From: Chionis minor
Lineage: Eukaryota > Chordata > Aves > Charadriiformes > Chionididae
Direction of reading: 5' to 3'
DNA: 64,000 nt
NCBI GenBank assembly: GCA_013398295.1
Contig: VZSF01001075.1
Coordinates: forward strand, 806,001-870,000
Positions 35,296-49,100 of the stretch are shown here, piece by piece; positions within the stretch are counted from its first letter, which is position 1, and each line of letters begins with the position of its first letter. The notes beneath the pieces are model-generated. The model was not told the origin of the DNA and did no database searches. It saw only the letters and a list, made by a program, of their open reading frames with translations. A program made the translations under genes and the position numbers.

Positions 35296-38200
35296 ATGCC
35301 TAATGCTGTTTCTGGTACTAAAACAATGATCATCGGGAAAGTTTCTAGAAATTCCATTGAATCAACTGTGGCATAAGCCAAGCAGAAGTGGTGCAACAAA
35401 AGCTCTATTTATAGCCAGCCAGCAAAAAAATTTACAGAAATTCTACTGGTTTGCTTAGTAAACAAGTCAGGCCTACCTTGCAACAGTCTAAATTTTATTC
35501 AAATCCACTTCAAATTCAGAGACCATATTTCTGTTGGACATTTGAGCATTCCCCAACAAAAACCACGTTTAGAGCTTGTAAGAATGATGACTATAATTAT
35601 ACATAAATATATACTAGAAGAAAAATGAAGAGAACAATTATATAGTGGGTTTTTCATTAAGCTTTACTATAAGGTCACTGTATCCTTAAAAGCAAATGGA
35701 AAAATTAATGATGCATTTTTCTTCCAAATTTGCTGAGAAACACTTTAGTACAACTACCCACGTACAGAAATTGTTCCCCATCCCCCCAATTTTAATTTGA
35801 GGCTACCTATAAGCCTACATAGCAACAAGTATTTCCTACTTTACGCCTTCAAAGTCCAGTTATTGTCAGCGAAGCTGGAGATCTTTCGTTCATACCCTCA
35901 CAACCCAAAGGGTAGCATTCTTTTCCCAGTGAATATTACAGAAAAAGGCTTAAATTACTAGCATCTTGCCAATTCCTAACGACTGAAGTTTTACAAACTC
36001 ACATCAGAAAGCAAAAAACCGCTGTGTCCCCATCTTGGGTCATACAAAGAGCTTCACAAAAGGATCTGCTTGCAGAAAAGAAATATGCAGAGATGTCTTG
36101 GCTTGTTTCAGTTCATTTCATTTGTTTTTCTTTTTTTCTTTTTTTGACCTTCAAGTGCCATCACATGGAACAAGCGCAAAACACAGAACACTAATTAGGA
36201 CACTAAAACCACTCTTAATAACCAGTCTTCCTGGACTGTATGAATCAGCACCACTGTATGAAAAATTCCTTCAGTTTTCAGGCAATATTCCATCACATTA
36301 TGCACATTTCTCACAATGCCCTTGCCAACAAAAAAGTCCATCACCTCTGCCGAAAACTCAACACACTGCTAGGGTTACTTTTAGTTACTTAAAATAAGAT
36401 TAATGAGGTACTCATTTTAGTTTATTTCTTCCTCATTAACAGTTTATTCAGCTTTCACGTGGCCTAAATCAACAATTATGGGATCTCTGTTGCAGTTTGC
36501 TTTTAATGCTTTATGTGCTATCAGGACTTACTGTTCACATTTGAAAAAACCACAAAGGTGCTCTGGACAACTCTTCCTCTGGAAATGTACATTCACAATT
36601 AAAATTAATTGCAATGATTAAACACCAACACTTTGCCTCAATTATCTGAGCACTCACATTAGAGAGAGAAACAGTAAAATATTTATTTGCAAGAATTAGA
36701 GAACATTACTTTTGGCCTCGGTGAAGTCTAAAATGCTAATTAAAGGTCTGAGTAAGCTTTGCAATACTCAATTTTCCATTAAAGCTAAAATATTGACCAC
36801 AACACACACATTTCTTCTTCTGAGCTCACCTACAAGACTAAATCAATTCCTCAATTGTCTGGTACTTTGAAGCAAGTGGCTTCTTGAAAATATCAGGATA
36901 CAAAGAAACTATGAGCATCAATCCCTTCAATGAAAGTATTTCCCTCTTTTGCCCTTTCTTGATTCGTAACATTTTTTTTAAAGAGGAAAAGAGTAGAAAA
37001 AAATCCCCCAAACATCCTTACCAGTTAAAGTTTTATGTAGCACATACAGGTTTAACACCTCACCGCTTTGTAAAAGTTATTCTTTATATGAGGGTCCAAT
37101 GCTGTGAAAGCCAGTGAGATTTCTCAAGTACCTGGGTAAGTATTCTGCACGACATACGCGGACCACATTTATCACACGCTGTTCATTAGCAAACTCACAA
37201 AATGGTTCTAACTTGGCATTTTGACATGTCCTGGCTAAAAGGTCTTGAAATATTAATGACAGCTTCCCAAAACTGGCCATCCCCCACTTTCAACAGCATC
37301 AGTGGTAGCTACCTGAACTGTACAAAGTGAATCTGCTGGAACTAAACAGAAGTATTTAATAGCGTGGGTCTGGATTCCTGTGTGTCATGGCGCCTCTCTA
37401 AATGGTTGCTTTTCGACCACAGAAAGATTCCAAGATCATCTAGGCCATAAACAGCGAGTTCAAAAATGTATCACAAGTTCTGATCTTTCGCAGTTTAGCA
37501 TTTGCAGGACCAAAGAAGGCACTGAAATTTTCTGGCATTCCTACCTCCAAAGTTGAATCAGTCCGGCTGATACCAACACCTTTTTTTTCTTTGGGTTGTA
37601 TTAATATCCCAGTGTTCATATTAACTGTACTTTCACTTATATCAGTGATAAAAATGCACTAGTCCAAAGAAGCAAACATCATTAAATAGTTAAGTAACTT
37701 TCCAGCCTAAGACAATTTCTTAATTTTGGCTGCGCTCATTTCTGCTCTCTTAAATAGGATATAGAATGCAATTAATCTATGGAGTTTTCAACAAGCAAAT
37801 TAAAGCAAGAAATATCTCTATTTTGTAATCCTGGAAATATCTTATTTAGTTGTAATAGGCTTGATTAAGTCAGACTTTTCCTAACAAAATATTGTTTTAT
37901 TGACCAAACATAAGCAACCAACCTAAATACGCAGGTCTCCTGATGACATCTGATGAATGCAACTTATTTTCTTTACTGCATTAATGCCAAATAAGCAAAC
38001 ACCTTTTTGCACTGTACTAATTACATCTATACGGCACTGCTATACAACAAACGGTACCACCACTACTACTTCGAGGTTTCAACATAGTCAGACTGGGTCA
38101 TTAAAAAAGGTTGATGGAGAATTAATTGAAAAAATGCTACAACCCACCTCAAAACTAAGTGGTCAGGCTTAACAGTAGGTAAAAGGCTAAACAGTACGTA

Positions 38201-39947
38201 AAATCACATACTTAAATAAGCATGAATCAACCTAGCAGTCAGGCTGTTAGCAGTTTCATGCTCTTGGTTGACAGACTTGGGAAACATTATATATTATTCA
38301 TATGGCTGGCTAATTTCTAATTAGGAACCCATTAGCAGTTCTAACAACCATGGATTTTGATGGATTTACAGTCACCTGGACAGAAAAAAATATAAATTAC
38401 CAGGTGACCTCTTGCGTGGGATACCTCCTACTGTCCATTATCATTTAATGCCACTTAAATCTGGATTAAAAATGGAAAAAATGCATTTTTGTTGTGACCT
38501 AATTTCCTGGGTGCAGAATGACCTCTTCCCTTCTCCTGTGGACTTCCTGTCAGAGGATCATGTCAGTTTCTCTTCATTCAAGCTGGTTTTTCTTAATTAA
38601 GAAGAAAAAAAAGCAAGGTATTTCCTGGCTTCCTAGAGCTCACTCATACATCTAAATTTGAATACGTACCCTAAGAGAAATGCATATATTAAATAATATG
38701 TATACGGTCTATTTGTAAAATGGAAGAATAGTAATTTACATTAGTGGGATCTGAGTTCAGATGAGACCACGAGACTGTTTCACTGAATATGCAATGATGC
38801 CCATGGAAAACAAATGCATTTCACATAAGGTGATGCGAGGCTACAAGAAGGCAGACAAACTGACATGAAATATGAAGAAGCTGCTCAAGGCCTTGTTCAC
38901 TGAGACACACAATAATAGCATCACTCTTCCAGAGAGATGGACTATTGTGTTAAACAGTATTTATATTTTTTCTTTTTGTTACTTAGGCTCATAAAAGCCA
39001 AGTCAGTCTGGCAGAGTCTTCAGTAAGCCTTTTTGCACTTGTCCATATCATCCAGTCAGCAAATAAATTCAATACAGGTAGTAGTTTCTTTTCTGAAAAA
39101 AGGTGTAACATAAGAGTAACAGGGCAGCATTTGTAAAACAAAGGTTGCAAACATTTAAAGTTCCGTTTGCCCCATGCTGAAGAGACAATGGAACTTTAAG
39201 TAAAAGAAGATGCAGCAACTTAAAAACCACACAAATGCATTTTATGTAATAAATGCAAACACTAAATGGAATGTCTCCGGTATCAGTAAGACTGAAGAGA
39301 TGTTTTGACGTATCCATGCACTGCTAAAGAAGACCATCTCAAGTATCTAGGTGCATATTTCTAAAGAAGATTTGAAGGCTTTTAAAAATTTCACTGCTCA
39401 TCAACGAACTGCTGCTTCTTTTCTAGCTCCTAACTACACTGAGGGGCAATTTCTCTCCTTTTACTGTTGTCGCTTTTGTGGGTTGGTATGAAATTCTGCT
39501 CTGTAGTAGAATTAAGTACAGGAAGAAGTTCCAAACTTTCATAGAACAGGCTGTAACAGACTGATCATTATGTTGTGTCCCAAAATGAATAAAGCATACA
39601 TCAAATACACAAACAAGATATACTGGGAAGAATAATGCCAACCTGGCAAAGAATAACTACTTACAAAAATTGATCTACTGCTTTTTGTCTCAAGTCTGTG
39701 GATATTTACTGGAATAAAATGGTCTCAGTGGCAGCACAGCTTTCTGCTAGGTCAAAGATGGCTTTTTGTAGGTAATAACTGGATGCCAAGTCACTGAAAA
39801 AGGCAATTTTTAATCAAAGAAGAAAATTTCTCATGGGATTTCACTTCTGAAATTAAGCAAGAAACTCATGTATTCTCCTGTGTTTGCAAGCTGTACTCTG
39901 TGAACCTGTAATCCCACTCAAAGTACCAAAGGAAAACTTGCTGCTTT
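35296..39947. other. Non-coding AT-rich unique sequence
   Basis: No gene or repeat is recognised. Segments such as 36590-36780 and 38311-38325 are rich in TAAT/ATTA words, including a further TAATTAGG at 38318-38325. Open frames reach about 120 codons with no domain. Confidence 0.65.
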
Positions 39948-39971
39948 CCCCCCCACCCACCCCCCACCCCC
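39948..39971 (-). repeat. C-rich tract (G-quadruplex candidate on minus strand)
   Basis: The plus strand has four consecutive C-runs of three or more separated by single A residues, so the minus strand has G-runs spaced by one base, the most favourable quadruplex layout. It sits about 55 bases upstream of a plus-strand G-rich tract. Confidence 0.8.
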
Positions 39972-40026
39972 TTTGGTATACACAAATCCCATTTTCTTCT
40001 CCTCCTCTTCCAAAATACCAAAACCA

Positions 40027-40198
40027 GGGGCTTTTTCGGTTTTGGGGTTTGTGGGTTGGGTTTGGTGTTTTGTTTTGGGGTTTTTTTGGGTTTTTTTTTC
40101 TGAGAGTGATGAAACCTGAACCAGATTTAAAAATCAAGACAAGACAACCCCAAACCCGAACAACCCAAAAATCCAAACCCAACCAAAAAAACCCCCAA
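40027..40198. repeat. G/T-rich tract with inverted A/C-rich partner
   Basis: Positions 40027-40100 are G/T-rich, with runs such as TTTTGGGGTTTGTGGG and TTTTGGGG. After about 40 bases of mixed sequence, 40141-40198 is A/C-rich (ACAACCCCAAACCCGAAC, CCAAACCCAACC). The second arm is approximately the reverse complement of the first, so the locus can fold into an imperfect hairpin. Either arm can also form a G-quadruplex on its G-rich strand. The open frames seen on both strands here are low-complexity and not genes. Confidence 0.75.
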
Positions 40199-43100
40199 GA
40201 ACCAGTATTAATTTATGTAGTAATTATTGGAAGAGCACTTCGCACTAATACTAACTAATCAGAGAATGTGACTTTATTCTGTATTTCTTAGTAGAAAGAA
40301 TTATTCAGGTTTTATCCAATACCCCGGAACGAAGCTTTCGAGTAAAGCATATAAGCAGTGAAGCTGGGTACCCTGTGTTAGCCAGCAAGCGAGCTATTAC
40401 CACGATTCTCTTCTACTAAACCAAAAGTGAGGCTGCTTCTAGAACACACTATAACATACTATGTTTTATCACTGATTCCTTTAAAGATCTCAGACTTGCA
40501 ATGAGAAGGACAAAAGTAGTCATTTACAATTAAGTTCAAAACCCCTATAAAATGATACATTATATGCAAATTTATAACTCACGCATACATTTGTATCTTC
40601 TTTGTAAAAGATGAGGAAATGTTAAATGTTTGTTAAAAAGAGGCACAACTGCAAATTAAGAACTAAAGTAGGATTGTAAATCACATTTCTCAGTGTTTCA
40701 AACATCTGGCTGCCTTGAGACACGTCCACGTCATTTAACGACTTGACTTCTGTGTTACTACTGCAGTTTAATTTTTACAGCAGGGCTGTCTAGGTTTCAG
40801 GAGCAATCACAGTCTTTGGCATCCACTATCGTTCCCATTCAGTCACTGGCATTTGGAAATTTGGTTAGTAGCTTGTTCAAACACAAGAGAATTGCAATTA
40901 AACTACTATGTGCCCTTCTATCACTTCTACTAGCTTTTCTATAAAATGAACCCACTAAGTAATTTAATAAATTATTATTAATATCTAATCTCAGACATCA
41001 GTTGCCATAGATAGCAGATTTATGTACAGCTCTAGCTTGTAAGGCACATGAAAGACCCCCCTTCCTTTCCTCATGAAATAAAACTTTCTTCTGTTGCAAC
41101 TTCAATCAGAAGTTGATTTTAAATATGCCTGCATATGTAATTAGATACCTTTATTTTTACTGTCTCCCATAGATGATTAATTATTGCTCAGTACAGTTGT
41201 AATACTTTTTTTTTTTAAATGAACAATGTCACTTTCCCATCCGATTCTCAGGCTACACATTTCTTTAATGACTTGGGCACTTGATTCCAGACCTCCCTTT
41301 TCTCTCTTGCATGAATACAAGCAACATCTCTGTATCTTTGTTTTTCTAGTTCAGAGGATAAGCTGACAAACTTCAGTCTCAAGGAATGGTCCTCTACTGA
41401 GGTAATAGTAATAAATTGCATTTTCCTTCCTTTAAGGAGATCGAGTGCTATGGTAATCACTGCTTTAGAAGATACTTTACCTTCAGTCAAGGTCTACAAA
41501 CACAGGAGTGGTATGAGATCATGTATGAAAACTTGCTTTTCCACTGTCTTTGCTGAATCGCTGTCAGGAAGAACAACGTGCTCTTGAACAGTACTGAAGA
41601 ACACACACTTCAGAAAAAGAAATAACAAAAAGCCAGCCACCGTCAACTTTCTGTCTTAGGAAACCACTGTGGAGGAGCCTAGGTAAAAACAGTAATAGAA
41701 GAAAAAAAAACAACCTTAAAGTTGACAAGCTGTGTGATACAAAGTTTGTTCTTGTAGAAAAATCCATTACTAGAAAGCCAAGCAAGCTGAAAAGACATCA
41801 GATTGATGAGGGAAAGGAAAATTAGGATCTCATTGCTAGGCAATAGTGTTCTCACTGACAACTCTTTCCTAAAGATGAAGTTAGTATAGATAATATATAT
41901 TTTGAAAATACGTTCTCCCCTTTTACCTCAGATTGCCTAAATTCACATTATTCACTCTGCTTTACAAATCTATATTGTTCTTCAAGTTTAAGGATGAAGA
42001 AGGTACCATCCAGAAATCCATTACTGCTACTATTAAACTACCTCCTCTCCCTCTGAAACTGAAGCTACAATATTGAGTTGCAAATCCCGTAAGTGTTCCA
42101 GAGATTTTTTAAATATATTCAGTATGGAGACTAGTGGCGTTATCAGATCTCCAACATTCTGAATGCCAGTAAGAGCTTAGTGCTCTTAAGCTAAGAGCAT
42201 AAGTAAGACACATATATATATTCATACGCAGGTATGCATAGATGTTCAAAAGCAAGACATACAAAATTAGTAATAAGTAATATATCATAATTTGATGGAG
42301 CTTCAAGATTAAAAGAAAAAATGGTGGTGTTATTTTACTGGTCACCAAACAAGTAAGACAACAGCACCCTAAATATTTGCCCAGTATTAATTCCCCTTAA
42401 AAGAACTAACAAAGAGGACACACCACAAAGGAATACCAGATACTGTTGCATATTAGCCTTTGCTTCAGTTTTATGCAGGAACATCTCCCTGCCTCTCAAA
42501 GCATTGCTACAGCTTTAAGAAGGGCTTCCACATATTCTGGGCCTCAACAGCAAACAATCTTCTGCTTCCTCTGGTGGGTGTTAGCAACAAAGTGCATTTA
42601 TGCTCCCAAGGTCACATGCACGCGGAGGAGGGAAGGAATTGAAGAAAACTATCTCTACCTTCATTTTGCCCAAATTACAGTTTCTTTACAAGAGAGGTTT
42701 GTGGAAAGTCAGGCTCAAATGTTAGTTTTATGTCACTACACACGGTAGGATTTACCATGTACAGGGAGAAATCAAGTTTAAACCTTCCTTACACCACGGG
42801 GATCAAACACCTAGAGGGAGACAAAAATAAAATGATCTAAACCCTCAGTTCACCATTTAGACTTCTCTCTCTCACTTGCCCCTTTGCATTTTTAGACATG
42901 CGCACACATCTAAACTAAATACATAATACATACATAGTTTTTATATGTATATAAACTATCATACATCAACATGTTACCTTTCTATGAATCGGACGGAAAG
43001 ATTGCTGCTACCAGTATTACTAACCACGACTATAACAAAGTTAAAAAGCTAGAAGCAATGAAGGCAAACCGGTGGATTGCCCTGCCCCTGTTTACAGAAA

Positions 43101-46100
43101 GGCTATTTAGAGTTCCAGCTGAAAACCAAGACCAAAAAGAAGAGCAGCTCTTCACTTTCTAGGGTTTGGTTCCTCACCTCTGCTGCCCCTTCCCTACAGT
43201 AGAGCTCTCCTGCTCAGCATGCAGCCACGGTCCACAACACAGGTCATGACACAAATCACGTGCCATAGGGTCTCCTCCGGGCCACATACAGAGGGGTCTT
43301 TGTGGCCCTAGAACATTAGTGTTTTGTGTGCTTTATTCAGTGCAAAGAATCTGAAATAATGTTATGCTAATACATATCACAGCCCCCAAGAATGGCACTG
43401 TTACCACGGTCAGCTGAGGGAAGTGGCGCACGCATCCGTCCATGGCCAGCCGGGAGCGCAGCGCCTGACGTCCAGCATCCGGGACTGCTTACACAGGAAG
43501 TGGCCAAACCTGAGAGCACACTACTTACACTGCCTTTCTGGAGTATCCCGCGAGTAAACTGTTCCTAAGCCCAAGCTTTTACCTGAAAAGACACACATAT
43601 CAGTCCACAAAAGACCTACCGATCCCCAGTGCCAGGCTCACTTCCCGCTGTCTTTCTTTCGCTGGCTGCAGATGGGGACCGTGTCCCTTGCTGCGAGGTA
43701 GGCTGACACCAAGTCCAACACCAACCCCTCCTAAACCACACACTTCAAGGGCTACTGTATTTCATCATGAGCCCCTAAAGAGCTAATCACCCTGACAGGC
43801 TGTAAGAGGAGGAAACGAGAAATTACTTTCAGACAAGATTTTTTTCTTCTTCTTCTTATGTTTGCCATGTTCTCCTCCCACCATTTGCAGATTCACAAAA
43901 ATATCAGAAAGGATCGCTTGGGGTGCGGGCCAGAAATTCGTTTCTTTTCATTCACCAGGTTTTTCTCAGCCTTTCATCTTGGACAAAATCCACAGATGCA
44001 GTAGAAGTCTAGAGTGCTGGAGTAGCTATAAAACTTGGGAAAAATCTTTTTTACAACTGAAGATTGTGTTTATTCCGTTAATGATACACTTAGTCACAAG
44101 GGCTTTCCAAACATATATGAAACCTAAAACAATACTAAGTATCCCAAAAGATGCCCTAGTTTTAAAGGCTGAGCACAGACAGCTCTCAAGCTAAATATCC
44201 AATCACTTGTTTGGGGTATAAGGACTTTCGAATAACTTGTACCTTTGCAGGGTTTTGTTCTCATTAACACTGAGGAATATCAGCTCCATGGCATAAGAGG
44301 GAACTAGCGAAAAAAGATACAGATACCTTTAGTGAGGAAAAATAGAACTGTGATACAGGCTCTGGTATTCCACATACAAATGTGTGATACGCACATCCAA
44401 AAGCCATAAATTTTGTGGTGAGGTTCTTGAGTAGAAAAAACAAAATTATGCCTGTTATGAGTAGCTTGATTTTCTTTTTCGTTAATGCTTTCCACTTTCT
44501 CCTGTGCTTGATTTTTCTGCACTACCTATATTGGTTTAACAGATTCTAGACTAAAAGCACATTTAGTTAACTGAATGCAAAATACCCTTCCATGCACAAA
44601 CATTTTACTGTCACCTCATACCTAAATAAAACCAGAAAATCTTGGGCATTCTGAAGAACAGGATGACTCTTGAACAGATGAAGCAGACTAATGCAAGGGT
44701 CCAGCTGAAAAACCAAATTTCCCCAGGTCCTCTGGAATCCAGTCTGCAAACAAGATCAGGGGAAAATATGAAATAGTCTCTGCTGATCTCTTTTCTGTTC
44801 CATACACCTCGGAAAAATTGGTTTTTTTTATTTTTCTACTATTTCATCCTTTTCTTATTTTTACACAGTGTATGAGATGTTCAGATCACGTGGTCCAAAT
44901 TTTCAATTGTATATCTGATTCACAGCGCTGACATCACCGATAAAGTCTGTTCAGCTTGCTATAATTTGCATCTCTTGTCAGGAGATTATATTCTAAAATC
45001 AGTCTCATAAAAATTTGGAAAAAGATGCAAGAAAACTGTTCCCACGCTCAACATCTCATATTAGCCTAGAACAAAGACACAGTCTAGAACAAAATCTGCT
45101 TGAATTACTGTCTTTACTCAGGTTTAAGCTGAGTTTCCGTTTAAAATACTGTAAAAAGTATGGTTTCAAAGCTAAGCCTACACAACACATTTTGTCCCGT
45201 TTTACCTCAACCCAGGATATTTGGTTTTTGGGAAAGGAGTGTTTTAGTACAGAATTTTTAACACACTACAGTCCTAGTGGCTGCTCTAATGACAGCACCT
45301 TCACAGAGGTCAGCATCTTATCAATCTGGCGTAATTATCTAATTAACTCCCTAGGAGTTATGATGTTAAAAAAATACTATTTCTTCTCCATCCCTCCCCC
45401 CAAAGCAAGTTTTTTTTACTGTCTAGACCACAAAGAACACAGTTTTCTGATCTAAAAAACCCTGCATTTGAGAAAGAATTTATGAAAGTATTTCTCACTT
45501 GTAAAAATTATTACAAATGAAGAACAGATGTGGGACAGACTGGTGGGGGAAGAAGCAAGCAGAATGGACCTTCGTATGTTTGTCACTAATTACAGCTTTA
45601 TGACACAAGCTCTCAAGCACTAAGTTACAGTGGTCATATTTTAATGGAAAAGCATAGCCTGATTTCTTATGTGTGTGTGTATGCTCTGCACACAAAAGTA
45701 CTTTTTAACAGGAATACTCTCACAAGAACGACTCGCCTCTGATGAAGACAGATTATTGAAGAGGGCAGTGCTTTTTTTCCTCAACACAAAGAAGAGGAAA
45801 TTTTAGTATTAGTCCATGTACATCCTGTATGCACAAACACACACAATACATAGATCTAGTAGATGTACTAAATGACTTTGTGGTTAAGATGTCTTTGTTG
45901 ACTTACTTCATACTGTTATCACTGAACCAAAAAGTATGACTCAACGTAACCAGGGTCAGACTAAACCCTGTATTCTCAATTGGTTATCTTATGCAAAATG
46001 TGACGCAATCTTTTAATCTTTGCTCTGTCTTGGACACGAAGTCTATATTGTTTAGGTTCACAGAAGAGTTTCTGGTGCTCCTGCAGACATAAATTCATCT

Positions 46101-49100
46101 TGTAAACACACTTATATTAAAACGAGACTAAATAATACTCATAACTTAGAAGATAGAGAATAGCTGATTCCCTCTGAATGAGTAAGATGCATTTCTTAAG
46201 ACCTTGCCTATAATTTCCAGTTTGCTACAATTTCTGCAAATGGAATTTCTGCAAATGGAATATTAATTATTTAAAGAAAGTTGGGTTGAGAACGCTTTTT
46301 GCAGGATAAGATTCACAATATATAACATGTAATATTAGAAGATTCAAAATTAATTCAACACATAAAGTGAAGGTTTACATGAACAAAGTGTTGACATCCA
46401 ATGTGCCTCAAGCTTTTAGTACAGAATAAGATTGAACTGGTACACTACTGCAATGCAAAGCATTAATGCTGAGCCTGGTCAGTAAGAAGCCAAAACTCTA
46501 GAGCAGCTCATGGGCATGTAAACTACCATGTCGTCAGCGATATGTAATAAGCTTCTTTAAGACTGAAGGCAATTTAAATAATTAGTTACTGCCAAAATAC
46601 TAGGAAGGCCAACAGTAATTGCAACACATTCCCAAAAAGTGAAAAGGAAGAACCAGATTTGGAACAGATATACAATCCCGAGGCAATTAGATGGTTTTGG
46701 CCTCTGCAGCCCACTGTGCCCACCTGAATTCATAAGGCATGAATTCAGACTGTCTGCAATCTTTGTGCCAGTGCAGCACGAAGGCTCAGGGACAAGGCAC
46801 TGGTCATTTCCGCACTAGTATCACACAATACCTGGGCTAAACAAGCCAGTACTTGAGTGTGACTTTTTCCATCCCTACCAAGTCTGAGGGGTACGCTAAT
46901 GAACAAACACGCACGGATATAATTTGCAGAAGTAGCAAGAAGCAAGCTTTCCAGAGGAAAGGGAGGACACGTGGCTGTCACAAAGTCTCATTTGGGAAGA
47001 GATGTATTATAATTGCTCATGGTCCATAAGAACAATTGCCTACCTAGAAGTTACAGAAGCTCTTACCACATGTTGTGGCCTACCCCCATGTATGAGCTTC
47101 CTCAGGCAGAGTGTGCCTTCCAACAGTGGAAACTGCAGCAACAGCCTTGAGAGTTCCCTATTCATTATCCCTTTTCTCCCGCACATCATGGATCTGTTGA
47201 GACCTATAGCAGCCACAGGACTAGCAGTTTCCCTATTTCTGGATGGCCCCAAAACCTGCATTCATTAACACAGTTTGAATACTGTAAAGCCTTTTAATTT
47301 TCTGGGAAGGTGGGAAACATGATTCTCACAATCTTTCCAAACTGCTTCCCACCTTTTCTCTGCATAAAGCCAGAAAAAATCCTTCACTGTGCTAAAGGGA
47401 AGAGAAGCAGTCCCTCCCTCTTTCTTGCTGTTCAGTTGCTATCGCTCAGATCTGGGATCAGTATAACGGCAGCCGTTTCACACTTGCAATTTTGTCTAAT
47501 AATGATGAAGATGGCGTTAATGCTGTAAAACCACTGCTCCCGTGCTAGGCTGACCTCCCTACCTCTCCGGAGGAAGGAACTTTAATATACTTCTTCCTCT
47601 TAAGCCACAGCTCATCTTTGAGCTTCTTACACTGCATTAGTTTACAGCAGATTGTACAAATTCCAACCAATAATATTCAATGCCACTCCTTGATGAGGAT
47701 TAGTATTTACACATCTTAGCAATGAGATTCAGCTGCAAACAGAGCTGAGATAAAGGAGTGCTCTGCTCAGACAGTAAATACAGAAAATTCTGTCACCCCT
47801 TATCAACATACACCAGCACGAAGGATGCAACCAGAGCCAACACATCACCTTCAGTCCCATGTACTGTTTAAAGATTTATGATGAAGCACTGGCTGCCTTG
47901 TACTCAATGTCATCAAGGAGAATGCAGTCTCCAATACCTAGCAAGCAATTTACAAAGATAATTGAATTATACTAAGTAAGTCCAACATGAACTATGACAA
48001 AATACAAGTCTTCAAAATACACTGAGACTACTTTCAATTTTAGTTTCTTAAAAAGCTACAACTGTCCTATTACCAAAACAAAATTCCTACCAGATTTGGA
48101 AAAACTGAGTAGAATTTTAAGGAAAATAAAACCTCTTTGTTGCATATTAGTGTTCAGGTGCTCTGAACATCAAACACGCATCACTTTCTCAACAGTTCAA
48201 TGCAGGCATTTGTAGTTTTCTATACTTTCAGGCTATGTGAATCTTCCTTGTTTAATTGCCTTAGAACACACATCAAACATGATTGAATGAGAAAGATAAG
48301 CCTTTCCTTTTTGAGCAAAGATTTGTTCTAAATTCTATTGAACGGGAAACTAAACCGATATGAAATGTTTCCCTTCACATCCCAATCAAGGTATCAACAC
48401 CACCGAGCAAATAGATTGTGTTCTATCACCTGGTTTATTGTCTCTTCATGTAGAAGCACCATTGTTATCGACTGGGCATGTTCCTCAAGTCTCTGCAACA
48501 TCACAGCCCTGCAACCATTTGATCTACAGGTATAATTATGACAAAATATAAGAGGGTTAATAGATTTGTCAGGCAGAGAGGGAATCTAAAAAAAAAATCC
48601 GGAAAATGATAAAATATCACTGAGTGGCTTCTATATTTATTATTATGCTTTAATCCTACCAAGGAAATAGCTTATTATATTCCATTTACTGAAAGTAGAA
48701 TTGCAATTTGTACACATATATCACCAAGTAACATGAAACAGGATTTTATTATCACTTGAAATTGAGACAAATATTTTGGATTTAACTCCTAAACAAGCCT
48801 CACTAGATACATTTAATGCATCTGAGCTGAACAATATTAATTGCCATAAATACCAAAAATTATTTTTTCCACTCTGAAAAATGGCAGGTAAATGATTTGC
48901 TAAGCAAACCAATAGGTTAAGAAAGTTTGTCTTACACCTCTATGACAAAAGCAAGAGACATTTCTTCACGCATTTTCCCAAACTAATACACAGCCAAACA
49001 CAGTAATTTAGAGGAGGAAAATTTACAAGAGACTTTCTTTTAAGAGACTACATCTGTAATCCAGTAAACAGAAAGAGAATTTCTCCACTGAGATCAGAGG

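Noticed and set aside
40027..40100. Possible interstitial telomere repeat
   Set aside because: The G/T text is irregular (TTTTGGGG, TTTGTGGG) and has no run of the vertebrate TTAGGG unit.
39853..40258. Overlapping frames on both strands of 109 and 124 codons
   Set aside because: They translate the C-rich and G/T-A/C low-complexity tracts, so the length comes from lack of stop codons in those tracts.
42934..42959. AT-rich near-palindrome
   Set aside because: Arms of about seven bases in an AT-only context are expected by chance.
45015..45455. 146-codon open frame, plus strand
   Set aside because: No recognisable domain, no splice or promoter context, and composition like translated AT-rich non-coding DNA.
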